A stretch of 11,451 bases of DNA from Burkholderia sp. (GTDB lineage Bacteria > Pseudomonadota > Gammaproteobacteria > Burkholderiales > Burkholderiaceae). This document shows positions 7,275 to 11,451 of this stretch, one piece after another. The notes below the pieces were generated by a model. The model saw nothing but the letters and a program-made list of their open reading frames with translations, was not told the DNA's origin and ran no database searches. Position 1 is the first letter of the stretch, and each line of letters starts with the position of its first letter. Location of the stretch: assembly GCA_028292565.1 (NCBI GenBank), contig JAQGMD010000279.1, positions 1 through 11,451 of the forward strand. The letters run 5' to 3'. Position numbers and translations under genes: made by a program.

Positions 7275-7297
7275 CCATCCATGAAAGGTTGAGAGCC

Positions 7298-8146
7298 ATG
7301 CAACTCATTACCTGGAATATCCAATGGTCCCGAGGCGTGGACGGACGTGTAGATCCGGCCCGTATAGTTGAAGATGCGCGTGCGCTCGGCGATTTCGATG
7401 TACTCTGTTTGCAGGAGGTGTCGGCGAACTTTCCGGCGCTGGCCGGCAGCAAGGGAGAAAACCAGTTCGAGCTGTTCGCGGAACTGCTGCCCGATTTCAC
7501 GCCGGTGCCGATTGTCGGTGTCGACATCCTCGGTGAGGATGGCAGCCGGCGCGCATTCGGCAACATGATCCTGTCACGGTACCCGGTACTGCGCGTGTTG
7601 CGGCACCAGTTGCCGTGGTCGCCGGACCCCGATGCGATCAGCATGCCGCGCACCTTACTCGAAGTGACGGTGGCCAGTTCGCTGGGACCGCTGCGCGTGA
7701 TGACCACGCATCTCGAATACCACTCCGCTATCCAACGCGCAGTACAGATCGAAGCGATCCGTTTCGTATATGCCGAGGCATGCGCCCGGTCGGCGCTCAC
7801 CCGCACGCGTGTTACGAACGAATCGCCTTATCACTCATTCGCCGAGCCGACGCGGACCATCCTTACGGGCGACTTCAACTTCCGCCCGGAAGACCCGTTG
7901 CATACCCGCCTGCAGGAGCCGGTCGACGAGCATACCCCGCGCCTGGTCGATACCTGGGAATACCTGCACCCTGACACCCCGCATCCGCACAACGTCGGTT
8001 TGTACGACCGGGAGCAGTGGCCGGAGCCGTTCACCTGCGACTTCATTTTTGCGAGCGAAGACCTGTTGCCACGGGTGCGCGCAGTGCGCCTCGACAGCCA
8101 GACCCGCTCCTCGGACCATCAACCGCAGTTACTGGAACTCGAATGA
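7298..8146 (+). CDS. Endonuclease/exonuclease/phosphatase-fold metal-dependent hydrolase
   Basis: A 282-residue soluble protein of the EEP superfamily (DNase I, exonuclease III, sphingomyelinase and inositol 5-phosphatase fold), which hydrolyses phosphodiester or phosphomonoester bonds with Mg2+. The full catalytic set is visible: Asn7 in ITWNIQW, Glu40 in VLCLQEV, His138 in TTHLEYHS, Asp192 and Asn194 in LTGDFNF, Asp248 in TCDFIF, and Asp273-His274 in SSDHQ. There is no signal peptide, so it should act in the cytoplasm. It takes the place held by the unrelated diesterase gene ugpQ at the end of E. coli ugp, which suggests, as inference, a role on imported glycerophosphodiesters rather than on DNA. 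The ATG at 7298 is chosen over an in-frame ATG at 7163 that lies inside ugpE; AAAGG sits nine bases upstream. The stop overlaps the next start by 4 bp. The fold is firm, the substrate unknown. Confidence 0.85.
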   Translation: MQLITWNIQWSRGVDGRVDPARIVEDARALGDFDVLCLQEVSANFPALAGSKGENQFELFAELLPDFTPVPIVGVDILGEDGSRRAFGNMILSRYPVLRVLRHQLPWSPDPDAISMPRTLLEVTVASSLGPLRVMTTHLEYHSAIQRAVQIEAIRFVYAEACARSALTRTRVTNESPYHSFAEPTRTILTGDFNFRPEDPLHTRLQEPVDEHTPRLVDTWEYLHPDTPHPHNVGLYDREQWPEPFTCDFIFASEDLLPRVRAVRLDSQTRSSDHQPQLLELE

Positions 8147-8937
8147 AGCCTTTGAGCGAGTTGCCGATCGACGCGGTCGATACGGTATTCACCGATATCG
8201 ACGATACGCTGACGACAGGAGGCAAGCTGACGGCGCAAGCCTACGCTGCGCTGGAAGACCTGCAGGCTGCGGGACTGCGGGTGATCCCGGTCACCGGCCG
8301 GCCGGCAGGGTGGTGCGACCATATTGCGCGTATGTGGCCGGTCGATGGGGTCATCGGCGAGAACGGCGCGTTCTATCTCTGGCACGATGGCGATAGCGGC
8401 AAGCTACGCACCCGCCATCTCTATGATGACAGCACAAGAGCTGCGAATGCGACCCGGCTGGCCGGGGTACGCGAGCGCATCCTGCGTGAAGTGCCGGGGG
8501 CGGGCATCGCATCGGACCAGTTCTGCCGTCTCTACGACCTGGCGATCGACTTTTGCGAAGACGTAGCGCCGCTCGATGATGCAGCCATCAACCGGATAGT
8601 CGCGTTGATGGAGGAGGCGGGCATGACGGCGAAAGTCAGTTCGATCCATGTCAATGGCTGGTTTGGCGAATATGACAAACTAAGCATGGCCAGAATAATG
8701 ATGAACGAACGCTACAGAACAGACCTGAACGACCCGGCGCAACGCGCACGTTGTGTGTTTGCCGGCGATTCGCCGAACGATGCGCCGATGTTCGACTATT
8801 TTCCGTTATCCGTCGGCGTCGCCAACGTGCGCGATTTCGCCGAACGGCTACCGCATCCGCCGAGCTTCGTGACGCAGGCCGGGCATGGCGCCGGATTCGC
8901 CGAACTGGCGCGGCACCTGTTACGGAACCGCGAGTAG
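8143..8937 (+). CDS. HAD superfamily phosphatase, subfamily IIB
   Basis: A 264-residue cytoplasmic phosphatase of the haloacid dehalogenase superfamily. Motif I is DIDDTLT with nucleophile Asp18 and acid/base Asp20; motif II is the Thr in VIPVTGRP (Thr51); a motif III Lys is likely Lys179 in FGEYDKL; motif IV is GDSPNDAPMF (208-217). The NGAFYLW segment near 74-80 and the inserted cap between motifs II and III place it in the IIB (Cof-like, sucrose- or mannosylglycerate-phosphatase-like) group, whose members act on sugar or polyol phosphates. It is coupled to the EEP gene by an ATGA overlap, so the two hydrolases probably act in one route. A natural reading is removal of phosphate from the monoester released by the EEP enzyme, or from glycerol-3-phosphate itself, but the substrate cannot be read from the sequence. 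The ATG at 8143 is the coupled start. Confidence 0.85.
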   Translation: MKPLSELPIDAVDTVFTDIDDTLTTGGKLTAQAYAALEDLQAAGLRVIPVTGRPAGWCDHIARMWPVDGVIGENGAFYLWHDGDSGKLRTRHLYDDSTRAANATRLAGVRERILREVPGAGIASDQFCRLYDLAIDFCEDVAPLDDAAINRIVALMEEAGMTAKVSSIHVNGWFGEYDKLSMARIMMNERYRTDLNDPAQRARCVFAGDSPNDAPMFDYFPLSVGVANVRDFAERLPHPPSFVTQAGHGAGFAELARHLLRNRE

Positions 8938-8947
8938 CGGCCGCCGC

Positions 8948-10660
8948 ATGCTGACCCTGCTCAACCTCCTCTCCGCCCTGGCCATGCTGGTCTGGGGCAC
9001 GCACCTGGTGCGTACCGGTGTACTGCGCGTGTATGGCGCAGACCTGCGGCGCGTTTTAAGCACCAGTATCAAACGCCGCGGCATGGCGTTCATGGCAGGC
9101 GTGGGTGTGACGAGCCTGGTGCAAAGCAGCAATGCCACTTCCGTCATCGTCTGCTCGTTCGTCGCGCAGGGACTGATCGGCCTCGCGCCCGCGCTCGCCA
9201 TCATGCTCGGTGCGGATGTCGGGACGGCGCTCATGACGGGCGTGTTGAGTTTCGATTTATCGTGGCTGTCGCCGCTGCTGATTTTTTGCGGCGTGATCGT
9301 GCATTTGTCGAGCAAGAAGAAGAAATCCGGACAGATCGGCCGCATCGCGATCGGGCTCGGTTTGATCACGCTGGCGCTGCAACTGACTGCCGCCGCCACC
9401 CGGCCGATGACCGAGATGGCAGGGATCGAAGTCCTGTTTTCCTCGCTCACCGGCGACTTGCTGCTGGACGCACTGATCGGCGCGCTGTTCGCGATGGTGA
9501 CATATTCGAGCCTGGCGGCGGTGCTGCTTGCCGCAACCCTGGCAACTTCCGGCGTGATTTCACTCGAAGTGGCGCTATGCCTCGTGGTGGGCGCCAACCT
9601 CGGCAGCGGGATCCTGGGAATAGTGGGCGCCTCGAATCACAATGCGGCCGGCCGCCGCGTCGCCTTGGGCAGCCTGCTGTTCCGGCTCGCTGGTGCCGCG
9701 GTCGTGCTGCCTTTCATCGGCCTGCTGCAAGTGGAATTGTCGCAGCTGATCACCGATCCGACCAAGGCGGTCGTGGCGTTTCACATTGCCTATAACTTTG
9801 TGCGTAGCGTGCTGTTCCTGATGATGACCGAACGGATGGCGCGTTTTCTCATGAAGTCAGTTCCGGATTCCGCTGAACCCGGCGCCGGCATCCGGCCCCG
9901 TTACCTCGATACGGCCGCGATCAACACGCCCACCCTCGCGCTCGCCAATGCCGCGCGCGAGGTGCTTCGCATGGGCGAGATCATCGAGAACATGCTGGCG
10001 GGACTGCTGGTTGTGGTCCGTGACAACGATGCGCCGCGCGGACGCGAAGTGCGCAAACTGGACGATGACGTTGACAAGTTGTACACAGACGTCAAGATGT
10101 ACCTGGCGCGGGTTTCGCGGCAAGAGCTGGATGAGGCCGAGATCCGGCGCTGGACCGACATCATCACGCTCACGATCAACCTGGAACAATCGGGCGACCT
10201 CATCGAACGGATCGTCACCGATGTGGAAACCAAGAAAATCGTCCCGCGGCGCCATTTCTCGGATGCCGGCATGAGTGAAGTGATGGAGATGCATGCGCGA
10301 CTGGTCACCAGCCTGCAACTTGGCCTGTCGGTCTTCCTCAACGGCGACGTGAAAAGCGCGCAGCGGCTGCTGGAGGAAAAAGAGACTTTCCGCGACCTCG
10401 AGCGCCGATATGCGCAAACCCATTTGCTGCGTCTTGCGGGGGAGAGCATGCAAACCATTGAAACCAGTTCACTGCACCTCGACATCATCAGCGACATGAA
10501 GCGACTGCATTCGCTGTTCTGTTCACCCGCTTATCCGGTGCTCGACAAGGCCGGCTTGCTGCGCAAGAGCCGGCTCGAGCCCGCCAACCCGATCGCGCCC
10601 GCGGTTATCAAAACCGACCCCGCGGCCGCGCGAGAAGGTTCGTATCATGCGCCCCCCTGA
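8948..10660 (+). CDS. Na/Pi-cotransporter family protein with C-terminal PhoU domain
   Basis: A 570-residue inner-membrane protein joining a NptA/PNaS-type phosphate transporter to a PhoU-like regulatory domain, the layout of E. coli YjbB. The transporter half has two inverted repeats. The first carries QSSNATSV (59-66) and GADVGTALM (88-96); the second carries MVTYSSLAAVLL (183-194) and GANLGSG (215-221). The second repeat lacks the Gln of the QSS motif, which I believe is usual for this proteobacterial branch. Residues about 330-525 are helical and PhoU-like, with NLEQSGDLIERI (411-422) and SSLHLDIISDMKRL (507-520). YjbB has been linked to phosphate export, NptA types to import, so direction is open. 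The start at 8948 follows the HAD stop by 10 bp; an in-frame ATG at 8885 lies inside the HAD gene and precedes a non-membrane stretch. The stop TGA is followed at once by an in-frame TAA. Confidence 0.88.
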   Translation: MLTLLNLLSALAMLVWGTHLVRTGVLRVYGADLRRVLSTSIKRRGMAFMAGVGVTSLVQSSNATSVIVCSFVAQGLIGLAPALAIMLGADVGTALMTGVLSFDLSWLSPLLIFCGVIVHLSSKKKKSGQIGRIAIGLGLITLALQLTAAATRPMTEMAGIEVLFSSLTGDLLLDALIGALFAMVTYSSLAAVLLAATLATSGVISLEVALCLVVGANLGSGILGIVGASNHNAAGRRVALGSLLFRLAGAAVVLPFIGLLQVELSQLITDPTKAVVAFHIAYNFVRSVLFLMMTERMARFLMKSVPDSAEPGAGIRPRYLDTAAINTPTLALANAAREVLRMGEIIENMLAGLLVVVRDNDAPRGREVRKLDDDVDKLYTDVKMYLARVSRQELDEAEIRRWTDIITLTINLEQSGDLIERIVTDVETKKIVPRRHFSDAGMSEVMEMHARLVTSLQLGLSVFLNGDVKSAQRLLEEKETFRDLERRYAQTHLLRLAGESMQTIETSSLHLDIISDMKRLHSLFCSPAYPVLDKAGLLRKSRLEPANPIAPAVIKTDPAAAREGSYHAPP

Positions 10661-10716
10661 TAAATTGATAGCGGGATAATTTGTTAGCACTCTGGCTACC
10701 ATCCTTGGTCTCTCAG

Positions 10717-10736
10717 CAACAAACCTTCAACAAACC
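10717..10736. repeat. Two 9-bp direct repeats with 11-bp period
   Basis: CAACAAACC occurs at 10717-10725 and again at 10728-10736, identical and spaced 11 bp start to start, one helical turn. The pair ends 21 bases before the candidate -35 of the downstream gene. Such phased direct repeats are typical of OmpR/PhoB-type response-regulator sites, so an activator site is plausible; no regulator is identified. Confidence 0.5.
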
Positions 10737-10741
10737 GATTT

Positions 10742-10764
10742 AATTTCTGCTAAGAAATTCTTTT
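10742..10764 (+). terminator. Weak candidate terminator after the operon
   Basis: AATTTC (10742-10747) and GAAATT (10754-10759) form a 6-bp stem with a 6-base loop, followed by CTTTT. The stem has only two GC pairs in twelve bases, so it would be a poor intrinsic terminator, and it overlaps the candidate -35 of the next gene. It may equally be an operator-like inverted repeat. No better terminator is seen in the spacer, so the operon may end by Rho or read through. Confidence 0.25.
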
Positions 10765-10786
10765 AGGTTTCCGTATTCGCTACAAT
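10758..10786 (+). promoter_or_regulatory. Candidate promoter of the type VI secretion gene
   Basis: TACAAT at 10781-10786 is a good -10 element (five of six). Seventeen bases upstream, TTCTTT (10758-10763) is a poor -35. A good -10 with a poor -35, preceded by phased direct repeats, is the pattern of an activator-dependent promoter. The leader to the ATG at 10865 would be about 70 bases long. Confidence 0.45.
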
Positions 10787-10812
10787 GCCACGTAGAAATA
10801 TGCGTGACATTT

Positions 10813-10834
10813 CGATCCGGTTCTTGCCGGATCG
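10813..10834 (+). promoter_or_regulatory. Leader hairpin upstream of the FHA gene
   Basis: CGATCCGG (10813-10820) and CCGGATCG (10827-10834) form a perfect 8-bp, GC-rich stem around the loop TTCTTG. ATTT before and AAAT after could lengthen it with a small bulge. No T-run follows, so it is not a normal terminator. It ends about 20 bases before the GGAG ribosome binding site and could affect message stability or translation, or be a dyad bound by a protein. The role is unknown. Confidence 0.5.
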
Positions 10835-10864
10835 GTAAATCGGCGAGATTTGCGGAGCACTCGG

Positions 10865-11451
10865 ATGATCAAGATCAGCGTCGTCTCATACAACAATGAA
10901 ATCCCGGCGGCACCTGCGTCGGCGGTTTTCGACCGTGAGGGCCGCACCCTGGGGCGGAGCAGGGATAATTTCTTTGTGCTCGACGATCCCAAGAATCTCG
11001 TTTCACGCACCCAGGCCCGGATTAAAAGCGATGGCTTGCGGCATACAATCACGAACCTGAGCCGCGCCACGCCGATCATGGTGAACGGCCGGGAAATCCC
11101 CTCCGAACGCGAACACGAACTGCGGTCCGGCGACGAAATCCAGATTGGCCTGTATGTATTGCGTGCTGAAGCGGTCATTAATTCGGCACCCGAACCGGCC
11201 CCGAGGCGCGCATCGGTCTCCCAGTTAAAGGAAGCCGCTGCCAAGGCTGCAGCAGCCGCCGCGCAGCGGCCATTGCCCGGCTTCGGCGCCGCCGCGTCCT
11301 CCCATGCGCTACCTGATGCCCAACCCGCTGTTCCGCCGTCGCCGCCTGCGGAGGTAGCCCCAACCAGCCCGGAGGACGAGGCGCTGATCCAGGCCTTCCT
11401 GAATGGCGCCGGCATCCCTTCGGTGACGCTGGCACAGGGACTGACACCGGA
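10865..11451 (+). CDS. tagH: Type VI secretion FHA-domain protein (TagH/Fha type), N-terminal part
   Basis: The frame is open from an ATG at 10865 to the right edge, 195 complete codons. Residues about 20-103 form a forkhead-associated domain, which reads phosphothreonine: TLGRSRDNFFVLDD (Gly30-Arg31), VSRTQARI (Ser47-Arg48) and MVNGREI (Asn74-Gly75). The usual His after Ser-Arg is Gln50 here. An Ala/Pro-rich linker follows (about 106-168), then EDEALIQAFLNGAGIPSVTL and QGLTP, which match the start of the conserved C-terminal domain of TagH proteins. In the threonine-phosphorylation pathway of type VI secretion, Fha is phosphorylated by PpkA, dephosphorylated by PppA, and promotes assembly of the apparatus. 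GGAG at 10854-10857, seven bases upstream, supports the start. The gene opens a new unit, and further T6SS genes probably lie to the right. The FHA domain is sure; the TagH call rests on the post-linker segment. Confidence 0.82.
   Translation, partial: MIKISVVSYNNEIPAAPASAVFDREGRTLGRSRDNFFVLDDPKNLVSRTQARIKSDGLRHTITNLSRATPIMVNGREIPSEREHELRSGDEIQIGLYVLRAEAVINSAPEPAPRRASVSQLKEAAAKAAAAAAQRPLPGFGAAASSHALPDAQPAVPPSPPAEVAPTSPEDEALIQAFLNGAGIPSVTLAQGLTP

Noticed and set aside
7281..7292. Mini-ORF (ATG AAA GGT TGA) just before the EEP gene
   Set aside because: Three codons without a ribosome binding site of its own; the AAAGG within it serves as the ribosome binding site of the EEP gene.
9857..10497. 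Two overlapping minus-strand open frames of 198 codons each under the PhoU part of the Na/Pi gene
   Set aside because: Two frames open at once opposite a real gene is a base-composition effect; neither shows a domain.
10693..10708. TGGC followed by TTGG, a possible sigma-54 promoter before the T6SS gene
   Set aside because: The spacing between the GG and the expected GC dinucleotide does not fit the -24/-12 pattern, and the second element lacks GC.
10780..11447. Minus-strand open frames opposite the FHA gene
   Set aside because: The plus strand gives a clear FHA domain with a good ribosome binding site; the minus-strand translations are low-complexity Ala/Ser/Arg sequence.

Overview
The window reads as a chromosomal segment of a GC-rich proteobacterium, most likely a betaproteobacterium of the order Burkholderiales. 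This rests on codon use, operon style and the general look of the proteins, not on a marker gene, so the taxonomy is an inference. Nearly all of it is coding. Three units are visible.

Left edge (1-409, minus strand): the 5' part of a gene for an Xre/MbcA/ParS-type antitoxin. This is the antitoxin class that pairs with RES-domain toxins; the partner would lie beyond the left edge. An AT-rich spacer with inverted repeats separates it from the divergent central operon.

Centre (about 500-10660, plus strand): one long, tightly packed operon of nine genes. They are a SorC-family regulator, glycerol-3-phosphate dehydrogenase (glpD), a ugp-like ABC importer in the order ATPase, binding protein, permease, permease, then an endonuclease/exonuclease/phosphatase (EEP) fold hydrolase, a HAD-IIB phosphatase and a Na/Pi-cotransporter-PhoU fusion. 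Three junctions are 4-bp ATGA overlaps and the largest gap is 64 bp. Just before the regulator start lie a candidate promoter and two copies of a TGARCAAMTGTTCA palindrome exactly 21 bp apart, which look like an operator pair for the regulator. The likely logic is import of glycerol-3-phosphate or a glycerophosphodiester, hydrolysis of the ester inside the cell, oxidation of glycerol-3-phosphate to dihydroxyacetone phosphate, and handling of the released phosphate. E. coli ugp ends in the diesterase gene ugpQ. Here that place is taken by two unrelated hydrolases plus a phosphate transporter, and this is the most interesting part of the window.

Right edge (about 10717-11451, plus strand): after a 204-bp spacer comes the 5' part of a gene for a TagH-type FHA protein, a regulatory/scaffold protein of type VI secretion, so a T6SS cluster probably continues to the right. 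The spacer carries an 11-bp-phased direct repeat, a -10-like element with a poor -35, and a perfect 8-bp hairpin in the leader. No tRNA, rRNA, CRISPR array, insertion sequence or phage gene was seen. No stretch above 300 bases lacks a gene.
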